Shown: positions 1 through 7,973 of the stretch, piece after piece
Numbering within the stretch: the first letter of the stretch is position 1
How the letters are laid out: every line of letters begins with the position of its first letter
Assembly (NCBI GenBank): GCA_030825115.1
Contig: JAPJQL010000010.1
Coordinates: forward strand, 27,683 to 91,682
DNA: 64,000 nucleotides
Source: Lachnospiraceae bacterium
GTDB taxonomy: Bacteria; Bacillota; Clostridia; Lachnospirales; Lachnospiraceae
Reading direction: 5' to 3'
The notes under the pieces: model-generated
Seen by the model: only the letters and a program-made list of their open reading frames with translations
What the model was told of the DNA's origin: nothing
The model's database searches: none
Position numbers and translations under genes: made by a program

Positions 1-94
1 CAACCGCTTTTACATATGCTTTCTGTCCAAACTTGCTGCCGCTGACCTGGTAATACTGCTTCAGTCCCTTTACTTCCAATAAGTTATCTGCCAT
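1..94 (-). CDS. oppF: Oligopeptide ABC transporter ATPase OppF, N-terminal fragment
   Basis: Only the first 31 codons are in the window; the gene continues to the left. The peptide begins MADNLLEVKGLKQYY, the typical opening of the second ATPase of an oligopeptide/dipeptide importer, which energises uptake with OppD. Its ATG shares a base with the TGA of the preceding oppD gene (TGATG overlap), indicating translational coupling. No Walker motif is visible in this fragment, so the assignment rests on the start sequence and on operon order. Confidence is good for family, low for exact substrate. Confidence 0.75.
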   Translation of the reverse strand, partial: MADNLLEVKGLKQYYQVSGSKFGQKAYVKAV

Positions 95-1089
95 CAGTTA
101 TTACCCCCTTTCTGCTGACACAGCCAGCATTTGCTCTGATGCCCGTTCCCAAGATCGGTAAATCCCGGCTCTTCTTCGTGACATTTGTCAAACGCATATT
201 TACAGCGCGGTGCAAATTTACAGCCCTTTGGCATATATTTCGGGTTTGGCACGTTGCCCGGAATCGACTCCAGCTCTTCCACATGCTCGCCCAGTTTCGG
301 AATGGAGGCCAGCAGGCCCTCCGTATACGGATGGGATGGCTTCTCAAAGATATCATATACCGTGCCTTTCTCTACCACACGGCCGCAGTACATGACCACG
401 ACCTCGTCACAAACCTCTGCCACCACGCCAAGGTCATGGGTGATGAACAGGATGGAGGTGCCGATTTCTTCTTTCAGGTGGTTCATCAGATCCAGAATCT
501 GTGCCTGGATCGTCACATCCAGAGCCGTGGTCGGCTCGTCTGCGATCAGGATCTCCGGATTGCAGACCAGGGCCATCGCGATCATGACACGCTGGCGCTG
601 TCCGCCGGAGAGCTGGAACGGGAATTCCTTCATCATCTTCTCCACCCGCGGCAGCCCGGTCAGCTTCAGCATCTCGATCGCCTTTGCCTCCGCCTCTTTT
701 TTGCTGACGTTCTGGTGCATCAGGATGCACTCCATGATCTGGTCTCCGATCTTCATAACCGGATTCAGGCTTGTCATCGGCTCCTGGAAGATCATCGAGA
801 TCTTGCTGCCGCGCAGCTTTCTCTTCTCATCCTCGCTCAGGTGGATGATGTCGTCGCCGTTTAACAGGATCTCTCCCTCCACCACCTTTCCGGTAGTGCC
901 CATGAGCAGCCCCATCACGGACATCGCGGTTACGCTCTTTCCGCTGCCGGACTCGCCCACGATCCCCAGGGTCGATCCTTCTTTTAATTCGATATCCACA
1001 CCGTCAACCGACTTTACCACACCGCTGTCGGTGTAAAAATAGGTGTGCATATTTTTGATTTCCAAAATGTTGTTGTTTTTCTTTTCCAC
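94..1089 (-). CDS. oppD: Oligopeptide/dipeptide ABC transporter ATPase OppD
   Basis: This is a cytoplasmic ATPase powering a peptide importer. From the chosen start the Walker A motif GESGSGKS is at about residues 45-52, followed by the LSGGQRQR signature and Walker B ILIADEP. The C-terminal tail has the cysteine-bearing extension (CKFAPRCKYAFDKC, then CWLC) typical of the oligopeptide/dipeptide ATPase C-terminal domain. The frame is open upstream to 1122, but GAGGAG lies 9 bases before a GTG at 1089, which I prefer; an ATG at 1098 directly abuts the same GAGGAG. It sits between oppC and oppF in one operon. The peptide preference cannot be read from sequence, so DppD is equally possible. Confidence 0.9.
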   Translation of the reverse strand: MEKKNNNILEIKNMHTYFYTDSGVVKSVDGVDIELKEGSTLGIVGESGSGKSVTAMSVMGLLMGTTGKVVEGEILLNGDDIIHLSEDEKRKLRGSKISMIFQEPMTSLNPVMKIGDQIMECILMHQNVSKKEAEAKAIEMLKLTGLPRVEKMMKEFPFQLSGGQRQRVMIAMALVCNPEILIADEPTTALDVTIQAQILDLMNHLKEEIGTSILFITHDLGVVAEVCDEVVVMYCGRVVEKGTVYDIFEKPSHPYTEGLLASIPKLGEHVEELESIPGNVPNPKYMPKGCKFAPRCKYAFDKCHEEEPGFTDLGNGHQSKCWLCQQKGGNN

Positions 1090-1157
1090 GCTATGCATCT
1101 CCTCGTTATGAGCACTCAGCACCTGTCCTTTAGGCGCTTATGTGCGATACATGTCCT

Positions 1158-1193
1158 CTCCACTTCGTGAGGTCTTTCACGAACTTAGTGGAG
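1158..1193 (-). repeat. Stem-loop in the oppC-oppD spacer
   Basis: CTCCACT (1158-1164) pairs with AGTGGAG (1187-1193), and TCGTGA (1165-1170) pairs with TCACGA (1177-1182). A 6-base loop and a 4-base bulge on one side complete the structure. There is no U-run after it on the minus strand, so it looks more like an mRNA processing or stability hairpin than a terminator. It is the largest gap between genes inside the downstream part of the operon. Confidence 0.55.
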
Positions 1194-1197
1194 TGGC

Positions 1198-2076
1198 TTA
1201 ATCGGTCAGTTTCGGGTCCAGGGCATCTCTCAGGCCATCGCCCAGCAGGTTGAAGCTGAGCACGGTGAAAAAGATTGCAAGACCTGGGAACAGGGTGATA
1301 TGCCAGCTGTTCATCATGTAGGTACGCCCGTTGCTGAGCAGCAGTCCCCACTCCGGTGTCGGCGGCTGTGCGCCCATGCCGAGGAAGCTTAAGGAAGATG
1401 CCGTCAAGATCGAGGAACCGATAGACATACTGTACTGCACGATAATGTCCGGAATCGCGCTTGGCAGGATATGCTTGAACAGGATCCTCGCATCGCCTGC
1501 GCCGATATTCCGCGCCGCCTGCACAAACACGCTGTTCTTGGTCGCCAGGGTATTGCCGCGGACCAGACGGGCGAACTTCGGAATGTTAAATACCGCAACC
1601 GCGATGATGACGTTGTTCATGCCGTTTCCCAGGATTGCTACGATTGCGATCGCAAGGATAATGCCCGGGAACGCAAACAGCGCGTCACAGATCCTCATGA
1701 TCACGGAGTCGATGATTCCGCCGTAATAACCGCCTACCAGACCAAGGACAGTCCCGATCAGGGCCGCGATTGTAACGGAGAACAGACCTACACTCAGGGA
1801 AATCCCTGTGCCGCAGATAATACGGGAAAACAGGTCCCGGCCAAACTCGTCGGTCCCAAACCAATGGGCCGCCGTCGGAGACTGCATGATCGAGCTGTAA
1901 TCATAGTCATTAATGCCATATGGCGCAATGTGATAGCTGGTAAAGGACAGCACCACCAAAAACAGGATAAAGCCCAGCGCAACCAGCGCGGTCTTCTGTT
2001 TTTTGAACTTTCTTATAAACTCGGAAAGCGGAGTGCTGATGTCTGTCTTTTCATTTAATACTTTCTCTTCTGCCAT
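1198..2076 (-). CDS. oppC: Oligopeptide/dipeptide ABC transporter permease OppC
   Basis: This inner-membrane permease of the peptide importer has 292 residues, normal for OppC/DppC. A short cytoplasmic N-terminus precedes the first hydrophobic helix (about residues 32-52), as in the OppC N-terminal domain. The binding-protein-dependent permease domain follows, with five more membrane segments. The coupling (EAA-type) loop is seen as QAARNIGAGDARILFKHILP, the contact to the ATPases. It lies 16 bases after oppB and before oppD. Confidence 0.92.
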   Translation of the reverse strand: MAEEKVLNEKTDISTPLSEFIRKFKKQKTALVALGFILFLVVLSFTSYHIAPYGINDYDYSSIMQSPTAAHWFGTDEFGRDLFSRIICGTGISLSVGLFSVTIAALIGTVLGLVGGYYGGIIDSVIMRICDALFAFPGIILAIAIVAILGNGMNNVIIAVAVFNIPKFARLVRGNTLATKNSVFVQAARNIGAGDARILFKHILPSAIPDIIVQYSMSIGSSILTASSLSFLGMGAQPPTPEWGLLLSNGRTYMMNSWHITLFPGLAIFFTVLSFNLLGDGLRDALDPKLTD

Positions 2077-2092
2077 CGTCTTCTCCCCTTTC

Positions 2093-3013
2093 TTAACTTA
2101 ACTGGATTTCCGGATTGAGAAGGGCATAGAGCACATCCACAATCAGGTTTATCATAACAAAGTGCAACGAGAAAATCAGGATCAGGGACTGGATCGCCGG
2201 ATAGTCACGGTAATTTACAGACTCCACCAGCAGGGAACCAAGCCCCGGGAACGCAAATACAGACTCCGTAACGACGGAACCGCCGAGCAGGAAACCGAAC
2301 TGGAGTCCCACGACAGTCACGACGGAGATCATGGAGTTGCGGAATGCGTGCTTCCAGATGACAACCTTTTCCTTCAGCCCCTTCGCCCGGGCCGTACGGA
2401 TATAGTCATCTTTTAAAACCTCTATAATCGAAGAGCGGGTAAAGCGGGCGATGATCGCCGCAATACTTGCGCCCAGTGCAATCGAAGGTAATACCAGGCT
2501 CTTTAAAGAGTCTGCGCCTGTGGTCGGAAACCACCTCAAATTCACGGAAAATATCATGATCAGCATAAAACCCAGCCAGAATGACGGGACTGATATGCCC
2601 GAAACAGCGGCAGTCATGCCTGCATAATCCTGCCATTTACTTCGATTTTTGCCGGACCAGACGCCCAGCAGGATTCCCGCGACGGTACTCCATCCAAGTG
2701 CCATCAGCGTCAGCTTTGCCGTATTGGCATAGCGGTTTGCAACCTCCACCGTCACCGGACGTTTGGTTCGCAGGGAGGTTCCAAGGTCCCCTTTCAAGAG
2801 ACCGGTTACATAATTGATATACTGCACATGGACCGGTTGATCCAGTCCCAGCTGTTCCCTGACTACCTGCACGTCTTCCAGCGTTGCCTGCGGACCTGCC
2901 ACCAGACGCGCCGGGTCGCCCGGAATCAGACGTACAAAGAAAAACACGAATGTTACCACAATAATCAGGGTAGGTATCACTCCAATAATTCTCTTTCCTA
3001 TGTATTTTAACAT
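2093..3013 (-). CDS. oppB: Oligopeptide/dipeptide ABC transporter permease OppB
   Basis: This 306-residue permease partners OppC. It has an N-terminal membrane helix (IIGVIPTLIIVVTFVFFF), the family motif IPGDPAR right after it, and a permease domain with the coupling loop TARAKGLKEKVVIWKHAFRN. The ATG is preceded by AAAGGTG at 8 bases. It is the first gene downstream of oppA, separated by a 137-base spacer that holds a strong hairpin. Confidence 0.92.
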   Translation of the reverse strand: MLKYIGKRIIGVIPTLIIVVTFVFFFVRLIPGDPARLVAGPQATLEDVQVVREQLGLDQPVHVQYINYVTGLLKGDLGTSLRTKRPVTVEVANRYANTAKLTLMALGWSTVAGILLGVWSGKNRSKWQDYAGMTAAVSGISVPSFWLGFMLIMIFSVNLRWFPTTGADSLKSLVLPSIALGASIAAIIARFTRSSIIEVLKDDYIRTARAKGLKEKVVIWKHAFRNSMISVVTVVGLQFGFLLGGSVVTESVFAFPGLGSLLVESVNYRDYPAIQSLILIFSLHFVMINLIVDVLYALLNPEIQLS

Positions 3014-3084
3014 ACACTCAACACCTTTCGTATCTTACGGGGCGTACCCCCTGTTCCAACGGGTTGCCATACATTTTCATGTAT

Positions 3085-3124
3085 AAAATGGTCTGGCAGG
3101 GGAATTTCCCCGCCAAACCATTTT
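3085..3124 (-). terminator. Attenuator-type hairpin between oppA and oppB
   Basis: AAAATGGT (3085-3092) pairs with ACCATTTT (3117-3124). The inner stem is TGGC/GCCA and GGGGA/TCCCC, with one mismatch and one bulge. On the minus strand it ends in TTTTAT. Such hairpins behind binding-protein genes commonly lower transcription of, or protect the messages around, the permease genes so that binding protein is made in excess. That role is inferred here. Confidence 0.6.
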
Positions 3125-3150
3125 GCATGTGAAGCCTTCCTCACTTATCC

Positions 3151-4833
3151 TTACTTGCTCATCTTGCCGTTTCTCAAGTTGATGCAGTTATCCGGGAATA
3201 CCTTTACATCCACGATGTTCTTGCTGGTTGCCCAGGTGTTGGCGTCATTCGCCAGACATACAAGCGGGCTCTCCTCCCAGATAATATCCTGAACCTTCTC
3301 ATAAGCGTCTGCTCTCTTCTGCTCGTCTGCGGTAGACAGGGCGTCTTTTAAGAGCTGGTCTACTTCCTGGTTCTCATAGTAGCAGATATTGTAGCTCATC
3401 GGCGGCTCGGACTCGATTGCAAGCAGCGGACGGATACCCCAGTCAGCGTCACCGGTAGACGGAGACCAGCCGATGATATACATCTCAACTTCTGCCTCTG
3501 CGCCCGGCGCGTTGGTATCCTGTACCTTCTGGTTTACAACGGCGCTCTCTAAAGCATTGATCTTAACGTCAATGCCAACCTGGCCTAACTGCTGCTGTAA
3601 AAACTCACACTGCTTTAAGTTGGTCGTAGTACTTGCACACATGATGCTGGTCTCAAAACCATCCGGATATCCTGCTTCTGCAAGCAGGGATTTTGCCTTC
3701 TCGATATCATACGGATATACATCGTTGCCTTTGTAGTACTGAACTGCCGGTCCGATGATGGAGGTTGCCGGAGTAGCAACGCCGTCCTTTACAACCGCAC
3801 AGTATGCCTCTTTGTTGATCGCGTAGTTGATCGCCTGACGAACTCTTACGTCGTTAAACGGCGCTTTCTGGTTGTTCATGAACAGGTAACGAACTACGAT
3901 GCCCTCTTCCTGACCTACCGATACGGTGGAATCCGTTCTCAGGTTGTTGATGCTCTCAGTCGGAACCGGCCAGATCAGCTGTGCGTCGCCGGACTGTAAC
4001 ATCGCAACACGGGTGGTATTCTCAGATACCGGTTTGAAGGTGATGGTCTTAAAGCCGGCGTCAGGATCTACCAAAGCAGTTCCGCCGCAGATCTCTGCGT
4101 CATAACCCCACCAGTCTTTGTTCAGGGCGATGGTTGCATGCTCGCCTGCAATCCACTCTACAAAAGTATACTGACCGGTACCAACCGGAGACTCTGCACA
4201 TGCCTGATTGCCCTGCTCGATCACCTTCGGGCTCATAACCACGCAGGCCGGATGGGCCAGGGTCGGGATAAACGCGCCAAACGGCTCAACCAGGCTTACT
4301 TTTACGGTATAATCGTCCACAACCTCGGTCTTGTCCAGAATATTGCAGAGCAGCGTCGTTCTCTTCAGACCCAGCTCCTTATCGCCCCAACGGTCAAAGT
4401 TTGCCTTTGCCGCATCTGCGTTCCACGGAGTTCCGTCAGTAAAGCTGATACCTTCTCTCAGTTTGATCGTGAACTCGGTTGCATCCTCATTCGCCTCATA
4501 ACCGGTAGCAAGCATCGGGATGATGCCCATGTCATCGTCAAATCCGAACAGACCGTCCATCATCAGTCTCTGGATGCCGCCGGATAAAGTATCGCTGGTG
4601 TCCATCGGGTCCATCGTCGTAAAGTCTACCAGCATCGCAGCAACGATATCGGAATCCTGGGATACGGACTCGCCTTCTGCAATCGTCACAGCCGCAGTTG
4701 TCTCAGCCGGCGCTGCTCCGCCAGCCGCAGTAGTGGCATTGCCAGACGTGTTTCCTCCGCCGCAGCCGGTGACAGCAACCATAGTCGCCGCAAGAACAAG
4801 TGCACATAACTTTTTCGTGCTTCTTTTCATCAT
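3151..4833 (-). CDS. oppA: Peptide ABC transporter substrate-binding lipoprotein (family 5, OppA/DppA)
   Basis: This extracellular binding protein delivers peptides to OppBCDF. It has 560 residues: a basic, hydrophobic signal sequence with lipobox VTGC (Cys24), a low-complexity Gly/Thr/Ala linker, then a family 5 solute-binding domain (for example LREGISFTDGTPWNADA, and NDVRVRQAINYAINKEAY). AGGAGG precedes two adjacent ATGs at good spacing, so the start is uncertain by one codon. It is the first gene of the operon, behind a well-formed promoter. Ligand could be di- or oligopeptides, nickel-chelates or similar; the sequence does not decide. Confidence 0.9.
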   Translation of the reverse strand: MMKRSTKKLCALVLAATMVAVTGCGGGNTSGNATTAAGGAAPAETTAAVTIAEGESVSQDSDIVAAMLVDFTTMDPMDTSDTLSGGIQRLMMDGLFGFDDDMGIIPMLATGYEANEDATEFTIKLREGISFTDGTPWNADAAKANFDRWGDKELGLKRTTLLCNILDKTEVVDDYTVKVSLVEPFGAFIPTLAHPACVVMSPKVIEQGNQACAESPVGTGQYTFVEWIAGEHATIALNKDWWGYDAEICGGTALVDPDAGFKTITFKPVSENTTRVAMLQSGDAQLIWPVPTESINNLRTDSTVSVGQEEGIVVRYLFMNNQKAPFNDVRVRQAINYAINKEAYCAVVKDGVATPATSIIGPAVQYYKGNDVYPYDIEKAKSLLAEAGYPDGFETSIMCASTTTNLKQCEFLQQQLGQVGIDVKINALESAVVNQKVQDTNAPGAEAEVEMYIIGWSPSTGDADWGIRPLLAIESEPPMSYNICYYENQEVDQLLKDALSTADEQKRADAYEKVQDIIWEESPLVCLANDANTWATSKNIVDVKVFPDNCINLRNGKMSK

Positions 4834-4931
4834 GTTCTCCTCCTCAATTTCATTATATTATTGTCTCTTTGTTACATCTTTGTCGGACATCTGTTCGCCC
4901 AGCAAACACACTCAAATTAAACAACTAGTAA

Positions 4932-4961
4932 ATTCTAGCATAATTCCACTACTTATGTCAA
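4932..4961 (-). promoter_or_regulatory. Promoter of the opp operon
   Basis: On the minus strand TTGACA (4956-4961) and TAGAAT (4932-4937) are separated by 18 bases, with a TG one base before the -10. This is an almost ideal housekeeping promoter, about 100 bases upstream of oppA. Confidence 0.75.
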
Positions 4962-4988
4962 TAAATCAAGTTAACAATCGCCATGTTC

Positions 4989-5017
4989 TTGCATAAAAAA
5001 TACAGGGATGCTATACT
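4989..5017 (+). promoter_or_regulatory. Promoter of the PuuD-like gene
   Basis: TTGCAT (4989-4994) and TATACT (5012-5017) are spaced by 17 bases. The promoter is back to back with that of opp, so both may be controlled from the shared spacer. Confidence 0.75.
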
Positions 5018-5046
5018 TATATCCATCATATTGGATAAATCCCCTG

Positions 5047-5061
5047 ATTTTGTAACAAAAT
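5047..5061. promoter_or_regulatory. Palindromic operator candidate in the PuuD-like leader
   Basis: ATTTTGT-A-ACAAAAT is a perfect 15-base palindrome about 25 bases past the expected transcription start. A smaller inverted repeat, ATCCA/TGGAT, lies at 5021-5036. The position suits a repressor roadblock. No regulator gene is next to it, so the protein that binds is unknown. Confidence 0.45.
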
Positions 5062-5096
5062 ATGCGGATTTATCGATACAAAAGGAAGGATATACC

Positions 5097-5813
5097 ATGA
5101 TACCAAAGATAGGAATCACTACTGTAAATCAGACAAATCCGGCGAACGGTTCGGAACTGACCGTTCTGGGCTGGACTTATATCGACGCTGTATCACAGTC
5201 CGGCGGGCTTCCTCTTCTGATCCCGTCCATCACAGACGAACATCTGCTTGATGCCTATGTCAAGGCTTGCGACGGCTTCATCTTCAGCGGCGGCATCGAC
5301 GTCTCCCCCTGCTGCTACGGCGAGATGCAGCACCCGCTGCTGGGAGAAACAAGCCTGAAACTGGATAAGAGCCAGATCGGGCTGATAAAAAAAGTGATCG
5401 CGGCAAAAAAACCGTTTCTCGCGATCTGCCGCGGAAACCAGGTCCTCAATGTGGCATGCGGCGGAACTCTATATCAGGACAACAGCCTGCACGGGGGCGA
5501 TGTGGCCAAACACATGCAAAAAAGCGACCGCGGGGATGTCAGCCACGAGATTTCCATCTCCGAAGGCTCTGTGCTCCACTCCATGTTTGGGGAGAGGATC
5601 TGGATCAACAGCTATCATCATCAGAGCATCAAAACCTTGGGCAGCGGACTCCGCATCACCGCAGTCGCCGATGATGGCATCATCGAGTCTACGGAGCTGA
5701 CCGACTACCCGTATGGCATCGGGCTTCAGTGGCATCCAGAAGTGATGCTTCTGGCCGATGATGCGATGAAGCCTTTATTTGACAGGCTGATCAGGGAAGC
5801 TGCCGACAGATAA
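5097..5813 (+). CDS. Gamma-glutamyl hydrolase of the PuuD family (class I glutamine amidotransferase-like)
   Basis: This is a cytoplasmic peptidase C26-type enzyme of 238 residues that cleaves gamma-glutamyl amide bonds; PuuD itself hydrolyses gamma-glutamyl-GABA in putrescine breakdown. The catalytic triad is visible: Cys111 in ICRGNQ, with His213 and Glu215 in QWHPE. The open frame extends upstream to 4983, but AAGGAAGGA precedes the ATG at 5097, and the family alignment begins there (MIPKIGITT). No other putrescine genes are near. Divergence from a peptide importer suggests cleavage of imported gamma-glutamyl compounds, which is inference. Confidence 0.85.
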   Translation: MIPKIGITTVNQTNPANGSELTVLGWTYIDAVSQSGGLPLLIPSITDEHLLDAYVKACDGFIFSGGIDVSPCCYGEMQHPLLGETSLKLDKSQIGLIKKVIAAKKPFLAICRGNQVLNVACGGTLYQDNSLHGGDVAKHMQKSDRGDVSHEISISEGSVLHSMFGERIWINSYHHQSIKTLGSGLRITAVADDGIIESTELTDYPYGIGLQWHPEVMLLADDAMKPLFDRLIREAADR

Positions 5814-5830
5814 AATGACAGGCGCACGCA

Positions 5831-5871
5831 AAAAACCTGCCGTCTCCCATATGCGGGGACAGCAGGTTTTT
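5831..5871. terminator. Bidirectional terminator between convergent genes
   Basis: AAAAACCTGC (5831-5840) pairs with GCAGGTTTTT (5862-5871), with an inner GTCTCC/GGGGAC stem. There are A/T runs on both sides, so it can end the PuuD-like transcript and the exporter-kinase operon. Confidence 0.85.
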
Positions 5872-5883
5872 ATTGTATTTCTG

Positions 5884-7203
5884 TCAAAGGGTGTTTCCGG
5901 AAACAGGAAATTCCACCAGGACCTCAAACCGGCCGTTCTCATGCCGGTAACCAAACCGGCCGCCGTGATTTTCCATGATTTTCTCACAGGTCTTCAGCCC
6001 GATGCGGTTGCTCTCCTTTTCCTCCGTCTCTTCAGCTACGGCATTCTGGAAGCGGACAGACAGTCTCCCGTCTCCCTGCTCATAACACACGATCACCGGC
6101 TGCGACCGGTCCGCATATTTTAACAGATTGGAAAAAATATTGCCGAACACACGGCGGATCAGGTCTACATCCACCAACAGGCTGCAGTCGATGTCATCTG
6201 AGATGCGCTGTATGAAAAATCCTTCATTTTCCATGTCAAACAGGCTTTCTTCCACTACCTGGCCAAGGAATTCAACGCCGTTGACATGCTGCATCCGAAG
6301 TTCCTCCTTTTCTTTCCGAAAGACCAGAAAATATTCGAACAGCTTATCTGATATGCTCTTGATCTGGTAAGCCTTTTCTCCGATGGCGTGGATATACTGC
6401 TCCTGCTGCCCTTCCTGGTATTTGTGCAGCTTCAGGATGTCCACGTAGCCAAGCAGAGATGTCAGCGGAGTCCGCAGGTCATGGGACATTGCCGTCACCA
6501 GCTCCCTGTTGGCGCGGATCGCCTGCTCTTCCTCTTCCTGACGCTCCCGGACCGCCCGGCGCATCGCATCCATCTCCTCCGCCAGGGAAGACAGCTCATC
6601 ATTTCCTTTCACGGTGATCGGATAGCTTAAGTCCCCGCCTTTTAAAATCTGCAGTTCTGACTCAAGCAACGTGATATAACGCACCTTTTTCCGCACGCAG
6701 CCATACAGCACTGCCAAAGCTGCCATGATGGAAATCAGCCCGCCCGCCAGGTCAGCCAGCAGGTAATAGCGGTTATCTGCAAAGCTGAGCAGTACCGCCG
6801 TCGCAATCCCGTCCCGAAACCGGATCTCATAGCCGACAGCCTCCTCAAATGTTTCGCCCGCGCCTTGTCCCGGCAGCCCGATTATCACATCGGCATTGTA
6901 GTAGAGAATGTCCTGTCCCTGATAGATCGTCATCAGCACATTCGTCTCCTTCTTGGACCAGTCGTCGAGGCGTTTCATCTGGGAAAGCCCGATGTCATGG
7001 GTGATGACATACTGCTGGAGCCGCTCTGCACACGCATTTTCCCGGCGGATAATATATTCCGGCTTCATCACCACAGAATCGATCCCTTTGTAGGCAGTTG
7101 CCGTGAACAAAAAAAACAGCAGCGCTCCTGTCACAAGGGAAAGCATTGCAGCGACGATCAGCTGCAGCCCAATCCTGCCGACAAAAGATTTTTTACTCAA
7201 CAC
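5884..7203 (-). CDS. Sensor histidine kinase of the ABC-exporter operon
   Basis: This membrane kinase of 439 residues has two membrane helices (about 13-35 and 150-170) flanking a roughly 115-residue extracellular sensor region. A HAMP-like linker (171-225) and the H-box MSHDLRTPLTSLLGYVDIL with His241 follow. The ATPase domain has an N-box (FSNLLKYA) and a G2-like NRIGLKTC, but the DxGxG box is not recognisable. Start is a GTG after AAGGGG, overlapping the regulator gene by 11 bases, so the two are coupled. It should phosphorylate the regulator at 7193-7888. The stimulus is unknown; peptide antibiotics or envelope damage are common for such exporter-linked systems. Confidence 0.85.
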   Translation of the reverse strand: MLSKKSFVGRIGLQLIVAAMLSLVTGALLFFLFTATAYKGIDSVVMKPEYIIRRENACAERLQQYVITHDIGLSQMKRLDDWSKKETNVLMTIYQGQDILYYNADVIIGLPGQGAGETFEEAVGYEIRFRDGIATAVLLSFADNRYYLLADLAGGLISIMAALAVLYGCVRKKVRYITLLESELQILKGGDLSYPITVKGNDELSSLAEEMDAMRRAVRERQEEEEQAIRANRELVTAMSHDLRTPLTSLLGYVDILKLHKYQEGQQEQYIHAIGEKAYQIKSISDKLFEYFLVFRKEKEELRMQHVNGVEFLGQVVEESLFDMENEGFFIQRISDDIDCSLLVDVDLIRRVFGNIFSNLLKYADRSQPVIVCYEQGDGRLSVRFQNAVAEETEEKESNRIGLKTCEKIMENHGGRFGYRHENGRFEVLVEFPVSGNTL

Positions 7204-7888
7204 GATACCCCTTTCCCCACACGTTTACGATATAGGTCGGATTCTTCGGGTCTGTCTCCAGCTTTTTCCTCAAATTGCGGATATGTACCATAACGGTGTT
7301 GTTCGCACTGTAGAAAAACGGCTCTTCCCACACGCTCTCATAGATGTTTCCAATGGTAAAGATCTTGCCCCGGTTTTTCATGAGCAGCAGCAAGATCCTG
7401 TACTCTAAGTCAGTCAGCAGAATTTCTTCCCCCGCGCGCCTCACCTCGTTCCGGCTCTGGTCAACCGTCAGCTCCCGAACGCTCAAGACCCCTGCCTCCC
7501 CGTCATTTTCCTTTCCTTTGTAGATATGGTAGCGGCGGATCAGTGCCTTCACCCGGGCCGTAAGCTCCGAATAGGAGAACGGTTTTGCAAGATAGTCATC
7601 CGCCCCTGCGCCAAATCCCACGGTCTTATCGGAATCCTGGGTCCGCGCCGTCAAAAACAGGATCGGGACGGTCAGGCTGCGCCGTATCTCCACACAGGCA
7701 GAAACCCCGTTTTTTCCCGGCATCATCACATCCAGAATGATCAGATCCAGCGTGTCATCCGCCTTCTGGATGGCCTCATCTCCGTTTGCCGCCTCGATCA
7801 CCTCGTAACCTTCACTCTCCAGCAGCACTTTGACTACTTCCCGAATCTCCGGGTCGTCGTCTGCAAATAGTATTTTTTTTGCGCTCAA
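7193..7888 (-). CDS. OmpR-family response regulator of the ABC-exporter operon
   Basis: This is a DNA-binding response regulator of 231 residues. The receiver domain has acidic residues 10-12 and the phosphorylation site Asp53 in LDVMMPGKNG; a winged-helix C-terminal domain ends in TYIVNVWGKGYRVE. The frame is open up to 7996, but AGGAGG stands 6 bases before a TTG at 7888, exactly where receiver domains begin, so I choose that start. It follows the permease gene by 85 bases in the same operon. The direct 10-bp repeat at 12404-12423 is a candidate binding site. Confidence 0.88.
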   Translation of the reverse strand: MSAKKILFADDDPEIREVVKVLLESEGYEVIEAANGDEAIQKADDTLDLIILDVMMPGKNGVSACVEIRRSLTVPILFLTARTQDSDKTVGFGAGADDYLAKPFSYSELTARVKALIRRYHIYKGKENDGEAGVLSVRELTVDQSRNEVRRAGEEILLTDLEYRILLLLMKNRGKIFTIGNIYESVWEEPFFYSANNTVMVHIRNLRKKLETDPKNPTYIVNVWGKGYRVE

Positions 7889-7973
7889 ACTGTATCCTCC
7901 TGTCTGTTCTCTGCCTCTTATGTACAAGTTCTCTGTATCCATCATACCATACTCGCTCCTATGCATCCAGTAT

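Noticed and set aside
139..1036. Long plus-strand open frames opposite oppD
   Set aside because: They lie antisense to a clear ATPase gene, have no ribosome site and no recognisable motifs. The same was true of many frames opposite other genes.
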